A program made the position numbers and the translations under genes. Shown here in pieces: positions 7,250 through 13,983 of a DNA stretch of 14,791 nucleotides; position 1 is the stretch's first letter; each line of letters opens with the position of its first letter. This DNA is from an uncultured Clostridia bacterium (GTDB taxonomy: Bacteria > Bacillota > Clostridia > Christensenellales > Aristaeellaceae): NCBI GenBank assembly GCA_937934775.1, contig CALGYL010000096.1, positions 1-14,791 on the forward strand, read 5' to 3'. The notes under the pieces are model-generated. The model made no database searches. It worked only from the letters and a program-made list of their open reading frames with translations, and was not told the origin of the DNA.

Positions 7250-8364
7250 TACCCGTCGCGCTCGGGCGGCGTGACCGAGTCTGCCGACTTGTGCAGGGCC
7301 TTGTTCTGGTACATCTGCCGGTCGGCCGCCTGAACGACCTGGCTGACGCTCTCTCCCCGTCCGCCGTAGATCTGCCAGCCGTAGGAGAGCCGCGGCAGCA
7401 GGGGATTCACCGCGCGGGAGGCTTCGATCTTACGCATCAGCAGCTTGATCGCGGCGGACACCTTTTCTTCATCCGCGGTTTTGCAGAGCACACAGAATTC
7501 GTCGCCACCGATCCGGTAGCTGGTGCCGATCCGGTAAAAGCTCGCTTTTACCATTGACGCGAGTCTGGTCAGGCACTGATCCCCGCAGGGGTGTCCGAAC
7601 CGGTCGTTGACCTGCTTGAAGTTGTCTACATCCATCACGATGACGGCAAAGCGCTTCCGCTTACTTAGCCGTTCAAGCTCGCTGTCGTAGGCCTTGCGGT
7701 TGTACAGCTTCGTCAGCGGGTCCAGCGTGTTGCTCAGTTCGCATACAAAACCGTAGTGCAGCGCCAGCGCCAGCGTAACGCAGGTCCAGGTGGTGTGCAC
7801 CTTGGGCAGCACGATTTGGATGGTCGTCCCCAGTAGAAAGAATACAAACACGGCGAGCAGCTTGGCCTGGAGATGGTACCGGTAGCGCTTGCCCGTGTCC
7901 AGAATCTCCTTGAAGCATACCAGCGCGCCCCAGACATAGGCGGCAATAAAGAAGGCGAACAGGCTGCCCCTCTGATACGCGCCGGAGGATGAAACAATAA
8001 AAATCAACCCGAAAAATGGGGAGAGCAGCGAAAAGAGCGCGTTCAGGTAACCGGGGAGGAGGATCAGCGCCAGATAGCGCACCTTTTCAAAGCCGAAAAC
8101 GGATGCCAGCAGGATGGGAATCACCGGGGTCAGGGCAAAGCCGATGGCATTGCAGAATATGTACATCAGGCGCGAATCGACGACCGCGCCTTCAAACAGC
8201 ACCGTTCCCACATCGGCCATCACAACGGCCGCGGTCGACAGGTTGGCCCACAGATGGTTGCGTTTCTGATCCTTATCGATGCCGTCGTTTTGCAGAATCA
8301 TGCAGGAGAGGATCAGCAAAGCAAGGACGTTCAACGCGTCCATCGCAAGATAGTTCTCCACCAT
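7249..8364 (-). CDS. Membrane-bound diguanylate cyclase (7 predicted TM helices + GGDEF, 371 aa)
   Basis: The N-terminal about 208 residues hold around seven hydrophobic segments (roughly 8-25, 40-58, 68-90, 96-116, 117-126/134-152, 168-187, 192-208), an uncharacterised membrane sensor region. A GGDEF domain follows from LDPLTKLYNR (214-223): VDNFKQVNDRFGH (246-258) is the metal/nucleotide-binding segment, GGDEF itself is intact at 286-290, and AADRQMYQNK (347-356) is the usual end. It should make cyclic di-GMP from two GTP at the inner membrane face. The residues before GGDEF read YRIGTSY where product-inhibited enzymes have RxxD, so the inhibitory I-site appears absent. The ATG at 8364 follows GGAGAGG at slightly long spacing; an in-frame ATG seven codons later is an alternative. 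No EAL or HD-GYP gene is in the window. Confidence 0.93.
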   Translation of the reverse strand: MVENYLAMDALNVLALLILSCMILQNDGIDKDQKRNHLWANLSTAAVVMADVGTVLFEGAVVDSRLMYIFCNAIGFALTPVIPILLASVFGFEKVRYLALILLPGYLNALFSLLSPFFGLIFIVSSSGAYQRGSLFAFFIAAYVWGALVCFKEILDTGKRYRYHLQAKLLAVFVFFLLGTTIQIVLPKVHTTWTCVTLALALHYGFVCELSNTLDPLTKLYNRKAYDSELERLSKRKRFAVIVMDVDNFKQVNDRFGHPCGDQCLTRLASMVKASFYRIGTSYRIGGDEFCVLCKTADEEKVSAAIKLLMRKIEASRAVNPLLPRLSYGWQIYGGRGESVSQVVQAADRQMYQNKALHKSADSVTPPERDG

Positions 8365-8421
8365 CGGACGACATCCTCTCCCATATCTCAGCGGCTACGC
8401 GAACTTCCATGTAACCATTCC

Positions 8422-8450
8422 ATTCTAACACGTTTATGGCGCCGCGTCAT
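8422..8450 (-). promoter_or_regulatory. Probable promoter of the diguanylate cyclase gene
   Basis: On the minus strand, -35 ATGACG (8450-8445), a 17-bp spacer and -10 TAGAAT (8427-8422); 4 and 5 of 6 consensus bases match. It gives a leader of about 50 bases. Confidence 0.45.
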
Positions 8451-8486
8451 CCACGGTTCACAAAAAAACACATTGCCTCCCGGCGC

Positions 8487-8515
8487 TTTATTTTTACCCC
8501 GGAGCGGTTTATAAT
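8487..8515 (+). promoter_or_regulatory. Probable promoter of the acetyltransferase gene
   Basis: A perfect -10 TATAAT sits at 8510-8515; the base stretch 17 bp upstream (TTTATT, 8487-8492) is a poor -35. A transcript starting near 8522 would have a leader of about 95 bases containing a small upstream ORF (8549-8659). Confidence 0.4.
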
Positions 8516-8548
8516 GAATGCAAGAAAGCGCAGACGGGTGGTGAATCC

Positions 8549-8659
8549 ATGAAACGCTGCATTGCGGGTGCCGGAATGGCCAGCCAAAATCTTCAGGAAA
8601 GCAGGGAGAACGCCTATGACCATTCCGGCAACATCCATATATCCGCGCGGCGACCGTGA
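8549..8659 (+). CDS. Possible 36-codon upstream ORF overlapping the acetyltransferase start
   Basis: An ATG with GGGTGG 7 bases upstream opens a 36-residue frame (MKRCIAGAGMASQN and on) that ends at TGA 8657-8659, 44 bases inside the acetyltransferase gene. It matches no protein I recognise. It could be a leader peptide coupling translation, as seen before some antibiotic-acetyltransferase genes, or a chance frame. The support is only position and a modest RBS. Confidence 0.25.
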   Translation: MKRCIAGAGMASQNLQESRENAYDHSGNIHISARRP

Positions 8660-9251
8660 GACGGTCTATCTGAAAAACGTGGTTCAGGCCCCCAACATCG
8701 TCGTCGGGGAGTACACCTTTTACAACGATTTTGTCCGCGATCCGGCGATGTTTGAAAAAAACAACGTGCTCTACCACTACCCGGTCAACCGTGACCGGCT
8801 CGTAATCGGCAGGTTCTGCTCCATCGCCTGCGGCGCGAAGTTCCTGTTCACCAGCGCGAACCACGCCATGCGCGCGCTTTCCACCTATCCGTTCCCCATC
8901 TTTTATGAGGAATGGGGCCTGGACCGGGCGCGTGTGACCGAGGCTTGGGACAACAAAGGGGACATCGTGATCGGGAACGACGTCTGGATCGGCTATGAGG
9001 CCGTGATCCTGCAGGGGGTTACGGTCGGGAACGGCGCGATCATCGGCGCTAGGTCGATCGTCACGAAGGACGTGGCGCCATACGCCATCGTCGGCGGCGC
9101 ACCGGCTCGCGAAAAACGCAGGCGGTTCGAACCGGACACCATTCAGGCCTTGGAACGGCTGAAATGGTGGGACTGGCCGGTTGAGAAGATCCGGCGGCAT
9201 CTTCCGGACATCGCAGACGGAAACCTGGAAGGGCTCATGAACGATCCGTGA
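8616..9251 (+). CDS. Vat/CatB-family (xenobiotic) O-acetyltransferase, left-handed beta-helix (211 aa)
   Basis: The frame could extend to a TTG at 8562, but AGGGAG at 8603-8608 places the start at ATG 8616, giving the usual length of about 210 aa. Hexapeptide-type beta-helix coils run from VVGEYTFYNDF to GGAPA (about 29-163), interrupted by the loop that carries the active site. FTSANHAM contains the catalytic His (H83). ILYHYP-like VLYHYP, GRFCSIACGA, GNDVWIGYEAVILQGVTVG and the C-terminal RLKWWDWPVEKI are hallmarks shared with streptogramin (Vat) and chloramphenicol (CatB/XatA) acetyltransferases. It uses acetyl-CoA in the cytosol and is likely a trimer. Many relatives of this type do not confer resistance and act on unknown or sugar substrates, so the substrate is not assigned. 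It is divergent from the cyclase gene and convergent with guaA. Confidence 0.9.
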   Translation: MTIPATSIYPRGDRETVYLKNVVQAPNIVVGEYTFYNDFVRDPAMFEKNNVLYHYPVNRDRLVIGRFCSIACGAKFLFTSANHAMRALSTYPFPIFYEEWGLDRARVTEAWDNKGDIVIGNDVWIGYEAVILQGVTVGNGAIIGARSIVTKDVAPYAIVGGAPAREKRRRFEPDTIQALERLKWWDWPVEKIRRHLPDIADGNLEGLMNDP

Positions 9252-9290
9252 CCCTCTGTGTCCACGCTATCCACCTGGTTACACGCGTAT

Positions 9291-9341
9291 CCATCCATCC
9301 GTTCTCAGGGTACGCGTCCCCGCCGACCCATCCATTCGTTC
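9291..9341 (+). repeat. Short imperfect direct repeat
   Basis: CCATCCATCCGTTC (9291-9304) recurs as CCATCCATTCGTTC (9328-9341) with 13 of 14 bases identical. The second copy runs into the first hairpin of the cluster that follows. Its function is unknown. Confidence 0.4.
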
Positions 9342-9365
9342 CCGGCGACATGCGCGCCGGGAACG
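9337..9365. repeat. Hairpin A of the guaA-distal cluster
   Basis: CGTTCCCGGCG (9337-9347) and CGCCGGGAACG (9355-9365), 11 bp perfect, 7-base loop. It is the closest of the four to the acetyltransferase stop (86 bases away) and may end that transcript. Confidence 0.55.
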
Positions 9366-9366
9366 C

Positions 9367-9402
9367 GTTCGGCCCACCAGTTCAAAAACTGGTGGGCCGA
9401 AC
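9367..9402. terminator. Hairpin B, 16-bp perfect stem
   Basis: GTTCGGCCCACCAGTT (9367-9382) and its exact complement (9387-9402) around a CAAA loop. It is the strongest stem of the cluster. It lies between convergent genes and is a likely bidirectional terminator, although no T-tract follows on either strand. Confidence 0.55.
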
Positions 9403-9417
9403 ATTTCCATTGAGTCA

Positions 9418-9455
9418 GCGGGCCGCCCGGAAATCCGTAAGGATTTCAGGCCCGC
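9418..9455. repeat. Hairpin C, two-part stem
   Basis: Outer arms GCGGGCC (9418-9424) and GGCCCGC (9449-9455), inner arms GAAATCC (9430-9436) and GGATTTC (9441-9447), GTAA loop. The internal loop is asymmetric (five bases against one). Confidence 0.5.
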
Positions 9456-9474
9456 GCAGCGTCTTCGTTTCCAT

Positions 9475-9505
9475 GCGGAGAAACATCCGATGGATGTTTC
9501 TCCGC
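9475..9505 (-). terminator. Hairpin D, directly after guaA
   Basis: GCGGAGAAACATCC (9475-9488) and its exact complement (9492-9505), 14 bp with a 3-base loop. It begins 6 bases past the guaA stop on the minus strand. It has no T-run; it may act as a terminator or protect the 3' end of the pyrG-guaA mRNA. Confidence 0.5.
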
Positions 9506-9511
9506 CTCAGT

Positions 9512-11047
9512 TTATTCCCATTCAATGGTTCCCGGCGGCTTGGAGGTCACATCGTACACGACGCGGTTGACCCCCGGCACTTCGCCGATGATGCGCAGGG
9601 TGATTTTCTTCAAAACCGGATAGGGAATTTCGGCGGCTTCGACGGTCATCGCGTCGTCGGACACCACCGCGCGCAGCGCGATGCAGCCGGCGTAGGTGCG
9701 TCCGTCGCCCATGACGCCCACGGTGCGCACGTTCGTCCACACCGCGAACGACTGCCAGATCTTCTCGGACAGCCCGGCGCGCCCCAGTTCTTCCAGAAAG
9801 ATCGCGTCGCACTCCCGGAGGGTATCCAGCTTCTCCCGGGTGATGTCGCCGATCACACGAACCGCAAGGCCCGGGCCGGGGAAGGGCTGCCGCCACACCA
9901 TTTCGTGGGGGATGCCCAGCCGCGTACCCACCGCGCGGACCTCGTCTTTGAAGAGCGCATCCAGCGGTTCCACGATGGCGCTCTTTTGGAACAAAGAATC
10001 TTTGGGCAGGCCGCCCACGTTGTGGTGGCTCTTGATGGTGGCCGAGCCGCCCATGCCGCTTTCGATGCGATCGGGGTAGATGGTGCCCTGCAGGAGGAAC
10101 TTCGCGCCCGTTTTACGGGCTTCTTCCTCAAACACGCGCACAAACAGCTCGCCGATGGTTTTGCGCTTCGTCTCCGGATCGGTCACGCCCGCCAGGGCCT
10201 TTAAAAAGCGCTCGGAGGCGTCCACATGGACGACGTCCAGGCCCAGATGCTCCCGATAGGTGGCCATGACCTGCTTGGCCTCGTCCTTGCGCAAAAGGCC
10301 GTGATCCACAAACACGCAGGTCAGCTGGCCCTTTTTCAGCGCCCGGTCGGCCAGCACGCAGGCCACCGACGAATCCACACCGCCGGACAGGCCCGCCACC
10401 ACCTTGCCGTCGCCCACCTGGGCGCGGATGCGGGCAAGCATGGAATCAATCTGGTCCTCAGCCCGGTAGTCGCCCGCGCAGCCGCAGATGTCCAGAACAA
10501 AGTTCTTCAGGATCGTGCGGCCCTCGATCGTATGGTTGACCTCCGGGTGGAACTGCACGGCATAGAGGCCTTCCCCGGCGTTTGAAAACGCGGCCACCGG
10601 GCAGTTGTGGGTGGTCGCCTCCACGGCAAACCCCTCCGGCGCCTCAGCCACGAAGTCGGTATGGTTCATGAACACCACGGTCTCCGAGCTGACGCCCGAA
10701 AGCAGCCGCCCGCCCAGCACCTTGAGTTCCGTATGGCCGTATTCGCTGACGGAGGCGTGGGTGACGCTGCCGCCCATCATGTGGTTGATCACCTGCATGC
10801 CGTAGCAAATGCCCAGTACCGGCACTTTGAGCGTCAAAAGTTCCCGGCCCAGCCGCGGCGCGCCTTCCGCGTACACGCTGTTGGGGCCGCCGGTCAGGAT
10901 CACGCCGCGAAGGTCCTCATCCGCCCACTTTTCAAAGGGCGCGTTGAACGGGTGGATCTCGCAGTAGACGCCCATCTCGCGCACGCGGCGCGCGATCAGC
11001 TGGTTGTACTGGCCGCCGAAATCCAGGACGATGATCTTCTCCCGCAT
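9512..11047 (-). CDS. guaA: GMP synthase (glutamine-hydrolysing)
   Basis: This enzyme makes GMP from XMP, ATP and glutamine, the last step of guanine nucleotide synthesis, in the cytosol. Its 511 residues match the two-domain bacterial enzyme. The class I glutamine amidotransferase domain (1 to about 190) has C81 in GICYGMQ and H167/E169 in FHPEV as catalytic triad. The ATP pyrophosphatase domain has the PP-loop SGGVDS (221-226) and GTIYPDRIESG further on. The C-terminal dimerisation domain contains RQPFPGPGLAVR and ends in KPPGTIEWE, the classic GuaA C-terminus. The ATG overlaps the pyrG stop by one base (TAATG), with GGAGG inside the end of pyrG, so translation is probably coupled. Hairpins follow at once. 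Confidence 0.98.
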   Translation of the reverse strand: MREKIIVLDFGGQYNQLIARRVREMGVYCEIHPFNAPFEKWADEDLRGVILTGGPNSVYAEGAPRLGRELLTLKVPVLGICYGMQVINHMMGGSVTHASVSEYGHTELKVLGGRLLSGVSSETVVFMNHTDFVAEAPEGFAVEATTHNCPVAAFSNAGEGLYAVQFHPEVNHTIEGRTILKNFVLDICGCAGDYRAEDQIDSMLARIRAQVGDGKVVAGLSGGVDSSVACVLADRALKKGQLTCVFVDHGLLRKDEAKQVMATYREHLGLDVVHVDASERFLKALAGVTDPETKRKTIGELFVRVFEEEARKTGAKFLLQGTIYPDRIESGMGGSATIKSHHNVGGLPKDSLFQKSAIVEPLDALFKDEVRAVGTRLGIPHEMVWRQPFPGPGLAVRVIGDITREKLDTLRECDAIFLEELGRAGLSEKIWQSFAVWTNVRTVGVMGDGRTYAGCIALRAVVSDDAMTVEAAEIPYPVLKKITLRIIGEVPGVNRVVYDVTSKPPGTIEWE

Positions 11048-12669
11048 TACAGCGCCTCCTTCTTCTGCGTGGTGTAGTCCAGCGCGGCCTTCACAAGGCC
11101 CGCGAACAGCGGGTGCGGCCGGTTGGGGCGGGATTTCAGCTCCGGATGGAACTGGACGCCGATGAAGAACGGATGATCCGCAAGTTCCACGACCTCGACA
11201 AGGTTGCGCTCCGGATTGATGCCGGCCACGCGCAGGCCCGCCTTTTCCAGTTCGGGCAGGAACTTGTTGTTGAACTCATAGCGGTGGCGGTGGCGCTCCA
11301 CGATCATTTCCCTGCCGTAGACTTCCCGGGCCTTGGTGCCCTCGGTCAGCTGGCAGTCGTACCGGCCCAGACGCATGGTGCCGCCGGTCTGCTCCAGGCC
11401 CTGCTGATCTTCCATGATGTCGATTACCGGGTAGGGCGTGTCCTTGTCGAACTCGGAGGAATTGGCGTCGGTCAAGCCGGCGACGTTTCTGGCAAGCTCC
11501 GTCACCGCGATCTGCATGCCCAAGCACAGCCCCAGATAGGGGATCTTGTTCTCTCGGGCGTAGCGCGCGGCGGCCAGTTTGCCCTCGATGCCGCGGGTGC
11601 CGAAGCCGCCGGGCACCACGATGCCGTCGGCGTCGCCCAGGGCCTCGCTCAAGTTCACTTCCGGGCCGGTCAGTGTGTCGGCCAGCACCCACTTGATCTT
11701 GACGCGGGTGCGGTGGGCGATGCCGCCGTGGGCCAGCGCCTCAACGACGGACAGGTACGCGTCATGCAGCTGGATGTACTTGCCGACGAGCGCGATGGTC
11801 ACCTGCTGCTCGGGCTTCTGGAAGCGCTCCACCAGCTCGACCCAGTCGTCCAGCTGAGGCTTGCGGATCTCCATATGCAGCGCCTCGCACACCTTGTCCG
11901 CAAACTGTTCGCGCTCCAGCATCAGCGGTACCTGGTAGAGCGATTCCGCGTCCAGGTTCTGGATGATGTACTTGGCCGGCAGATTGCAAAACAGCGCCAG
12001 CTTTGCGCGCATGTCCGCGGGAACCGGATAGTCGCTCCGAAGCACCAGCATGCCCGGCTGGATGCCCTGGCTCTGCAGCTGCTTGACCGAGTGCTGCGTG
12101 GGCTTGGTCTTGAGCTCCTGGCTGGTCTTGAGGTAGGGAATCAGGGTGACGTGGATGAACAGCCGGTCCTCCGGGTTAACCTCCCACTGGAACTGGCGGA
12201 TGGCCTCCAGGAACGGCTGGCCCTCGATGTCGCCGACGGTGCCGCCGATTTCGGTGATGACCACGTCCTTGCCCTCGGCCACCCTGTGAATTTTGTCCTT
12301 GATTTCGTTGGTGATGTGGGGGATGACCTGAACGGTGCCGCCGTTGTAGCCACCCTCGCGCTCGCGGCGCAGAACCGAGAAGTACACCTGACCGGAGGTG
12401 ACGGAACTGAAACGGGTCAGGTTTTCGTCGACGAATCGCTCATAATGGCCCAGATCGAGGTCGGTCTCCGCGCCATCTTCGGTGACAAACACCTCGCCGT
12501 GCTGGTAGGGATTCATGGTGCCGGGATCGACGTTGAGGTAGGGGTCAAACTTCTGGATGACCACCGAGTACCCCCGCGCCTTGAGCAGCCGCCCCAGGGA
12601 AGCCGCCGTGATGCCCTTGCCCAGCGAAGACACCACGCCGCCGGTGATGAAAACGTACTTTGTCGCCAC
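11047..12669 (-). CDS. pyrG: CTP synthase
   Basis: This enzyme makes CTP from UTP, ATP and glutamine. The frame is open to a GTG at 12678, but GGGGAG lies directly against that codon. The GTG at 12669 has the same RBS at 8 bases and gives the canonical N-terminus (MATKYVFITGGVVSSLGKGI) and 540 aa, the normal size. The synthetase domain includes SSLGKG (14-19), FDPYLNVDPGTMNPYQHGEV (41-60) and ITEIGGTVGDIEG (138-150). The class I amidotransferase domain has C382 in LGLCLGMQ with H508/E510 in FHPE. A promoter at 12699-12727 leaves a leader of only about 22 bases, too short for the attenuator known from Bacillus pyrG. It is the first gene of a two-gene operon with guaA. Confidence 0.98.
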   Translation of the reverse strand: MATKYVFITGGVVSSLGKGITAASLGRLLKARGYSVVIQKFDPYLNVDPGTMNPYQHGEVFVTEDGAETDLDLGHYERFVDENLTRFSSVTSGQVYFSVLRREREGGYNGGTVQVIPHITNEIKDKIHRVAEGKDVVITEIGGTVGDIEGQPFLEAIRQFQWEVNPEDRLFIHVTLIPYLKTSQELKTKPTQHSVKQLQSQGIQPGMLVLRSDYPVPADMRAKLALFCNLPAKYIIQNLDAESLYQVPLMLEREQFADKVCEALHMEIRKPQLDDWVELVERFQKPEQQVTIALVGKYIQLHDAYLSVVEALAHGGIAHRTRVKIKWVLADTLTGPEVNLSEALGDADGIVVPGGFGTRGIEGKLAAARYARENKIPYLGLCLGMQIAVTELARNVAGLTDANSSEFDKDTPYPVIDIMEDQQGLEQTGGTMRLGRYDCQLTEGTKAREVYGREMIVERHRHRYEFNNKFLPELEKAGLRVAGINPERNLVEVVELADHPFFIGVQFHPELKSRPNRPHPLFAGLVKAALDYTTQKKEAL

Positions 12670-12698
12670 TTTCGCCACTCCCCGTAAAAATATCTTCT

Positions 12699-12727
12699 AT
12701 CATATCCCGCGGAATTCTCCGTTGCAA
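12699..12727 (-). promoter_or_regulatory. Sigma-A-type promoter of pyrG-guaA
   Basis: On the minus strand, -35 TTGCAA (12727-12722), an exact 17-bp spacer and -10 TATGAT (12704-12699). The predicted transcript starts near 12692, just before the GGGGAG RBS. The -35 is flanked by a small inverted repeat (ATGTT/AACAT, about 12729-12745). Confidence 0.65.
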
Positions 12728-12807
12728 CATGTTTTAGGAGAACATCAGATTATTTTTTGGCCGGCACAAATCCGCCCGGAAGATTTTTGCCGCTTCATCA
12801 GCGGGGT

Positions 12808-12825
12808 ACAAAATTTCTGTTTTGT
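12808..12825. repeat. Small inverted repeat in the pyrG divergent region
   Basis: ACAAAA (12808-12813) and TTTTGT (12820-12825) with a 6-base spacer lie between the two divergent genes. This could be an operator for the Myb-like regulator or chance; there is no independent support. I found no convincing promoter for the plus-strand gene in 12728-12902. Confidence 0.25.
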
Positions 12826-12902
12826 CCGGTCATGAGTATATCGCAGCCGAGGCCCGCGCATACTCTTTACCAATCCGATAATCGATCAGGAGGGGATTGG
12901 TT

Positions 12903-13736
12903 TTGGAAGGACTCTCTGAGATGACGAACACGCGGCGCTCCGGCTGGTCGGGCGATGAAACGCGTTTACTGTGGGAGACAGCCGATGAAGCACAGCAGCA
13001 GGGCATGCCGCTCAAGGCGGTCTTTGAGCGAATCGCGCGGGAGACCGGCCGCCGTCCCAACAGCATCCGCAACTACTACTACGCCCAGGTGGCCAAGCGG
13101 GAGGGCGGCAGCGCGCACACGGCGCGCTTTGTCCCCTTTACGGAGCCGGAGGTCGCGCGTTTGATGGAACAGGTGCTCCGCGACCGCGCGCAGGGGCGTT
13201 CCGTCCGGTCGTGCCTGACCCGAATTTCAAACGGCGACCACAGCCTGATGCTGCGCTACCAGAACAAATACCGATCCGTACTCAAAACCCGGCCCGAGCT
13301 GGTGGCCCGCATCGTGGAAACCCTGCGCGCCGAGGGCGTCAACGTGCAAAAGCCGGAAGTCAACCACCGCCCCCGCACCACGCTCTCCGACGCCTGCCGC
13401 CAACTGGTGGACGGAGCGGAAAAAACCGGTTCGCCGGAGGTGGTGCGCGCCTGCGAAACCCTGGCCCGCTATCTGACCACCGGCGAAGCCTCGTCAAACC
13501 GCGCCGGGGTCGGCGTCAGGCTGGACCTGTACCGCATGGCGCTGGACGACAAGCAGCGCGCGCTCGCCGCGCTGTCCGGCGCGGCGGAGGAGATCATCTG
13601 CCCCATCAAGGAGTTTCTGGGCCAGACCGACAGCGTGCGAAGGGACCGCCTGCCGGACTTCTGCGGCGAGCTGGCCGCCAGCATCGGCGCTCTGGAGGAG
13701 CAGCTGGCGCTGGTATCGATGGCCACCGCGGGGTAA
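12903..13736 (+). CDS. Tandem Myb/SANT-like DNA-binding protein, RsfA-like (277 aa)
   Basis: TTG at 12897 is too close to the strong AGGAGGGG at 12889-12896; the in-frame TTG at 12903 has 8-base spacing and is preferred (ATG at 12921 is a third option). Residues 14-63 form a Myb/SANT-like helical unit (SGWSGDETRLLWETADEA, then FERIARETGRRPNSIRNYYYAQV) with the Trp and the aromatic-rich third helix typical of RsfA-type proteins. A second, more divergent repeat covers about 77-128 (FVPFTEPEVARLMEQVL, then RYQNKYRSVL). The C-terminal half is helical and charged and may mediate oligomerisation. A transcription regulator in the cytosol is the likely role; RsfA relatives act in prespore regulation, but a sporulation role here is only a hypothesis. 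It is divergently placed from pyrG. No transfer signs. Confidence 0.75.
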   Translation: MEGLSEMTNTRRSGWSGDETRLLWETADEAQQQGMPLKAVFERIARETGRRPNSIRNYYYAQVAKREGGSAHTARFVPFTEPEVARLMEQVLRDRAQGRSVRSCLTRISNGDHSLMLRYQNKYRSVLKTRPELVARIVETLRAEGVNVQKPEVNHRPRTTLSDACRQLVDGAEKTGSPEVVRACETLARYLTTGEASSNRAGVGVRLDLYRMALDDKQRALAALSGAAEEIICPIKEFLGQTDSVRRDRLPDFCGELAASIGALEEQLALVSMATAG

Positions 13737-13772
13737 ACGAAGGAAACAGGGAAGGGATAGCGATATCAGCAG

Positions 13773-13868
13773 ATGGAACCGGAGAAGCACAGAAGGGTGC
13801 CGCCCCCGTACCCCGCAGGCGGAGAACCTCTCCTCAGGACGACCGCACAGAGGATCAGAAAACCTTAG
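13773..13868 (+). CDS. Doubtful 31-codon ORF
   Basis: An ATG frame of 31 residues (MEPEKHRRVPPPYPAGGEPL and on), rich in Pro and Arg, 36 bases after the Myb-like gene. An AAGGG lies 14 or more bases upstream, too far for a good RBS. I do not recognise it; chance is likely. The rest of 13737-13897 shows nothing else. Confidence 0.12.
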   Translation: MEPEKHRRVPPPYPAGGEPLLRTTAQRIRKP

Positions 13869-13897
13869 ACAAATCATACGAACATGCCCCACACAGG

Positions 13898-13934
13898 AAA
13901 AAACAAACGTGCAGCGCGACAAACGCTGCACGTT
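13898..13934 (-). terminator. Intrinsic terminator of nspC
   Basis: Read on the minus strand: stem AACGTGCAGCG/CGCTGCACGTT (13934-13924 with 13916-13906), 7-base loop, then TTTG followed by six T (13903-13898). This is the only classical stem plus T-tract in the window. Confidence 0.85.
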
Positions 13935-13947
13935 CATGTTTTCCAAT

Positions 13948-13978
13948 GCGTCGAAAAACCCGAAGGGGATTTCGACGC
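13948..13978 (-). terminator. Hairpin directly after nspC
   Basis: GCGTCGAAA (13948-13956) and TTTCGACGC (13970-13978) pair, with an inner CCC/GGG stem. It lies 5 bases past the nspC stop and upstream of the T-tract terminator, so it forms a double 3'-end structure. Confidence 0.45.
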
Positions 13979-13983
13979 CGCGC

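Noticed and set aside
8365..8615. Riboswitch (for example cyclic di-GMP class) in the cyclase/acetyltransferase intergenic region
   Set aside because: I could not find a conserved aptamer core or an expression-platform hairpin; the region is explained by two promoters and the possible upstream ORF.
8562..8615. N-terminal extension of the acetyltransferase from TTG 8562
   Set aside because: There is no RBS before TTG, whereas AGGGAG is properly placed before ATG 8616 and gives the normal family length.
8616..9251. Calling the acetyltransferase a chloramphenicol or streptogramin resistance gene
   Set aside because: The fold and motifs match the family, but many chromosomal members do not confer resistance and there is no mobile-element context.
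9291..9505. CRISPR array
   Set aside because: The direct repeat is only 14 bases with two copies, the hairpins differ from each other, and no cas genes are near.
9248..10204. 318-codon plus-strand ORF covering the hairpin cluster and the guaA 3' end
   Set aside because: It runs through four hairpins and antisense to guaA; there is no recognisable domain and no RBS.
11113..12687. 524-codon plus-strand ORF opposite pyrG
   Set aside because: It is antisense to an unmistakable CTP synthase; its low-complexity Leu/Gly/Val/Asp composition reflects the complementary strand.
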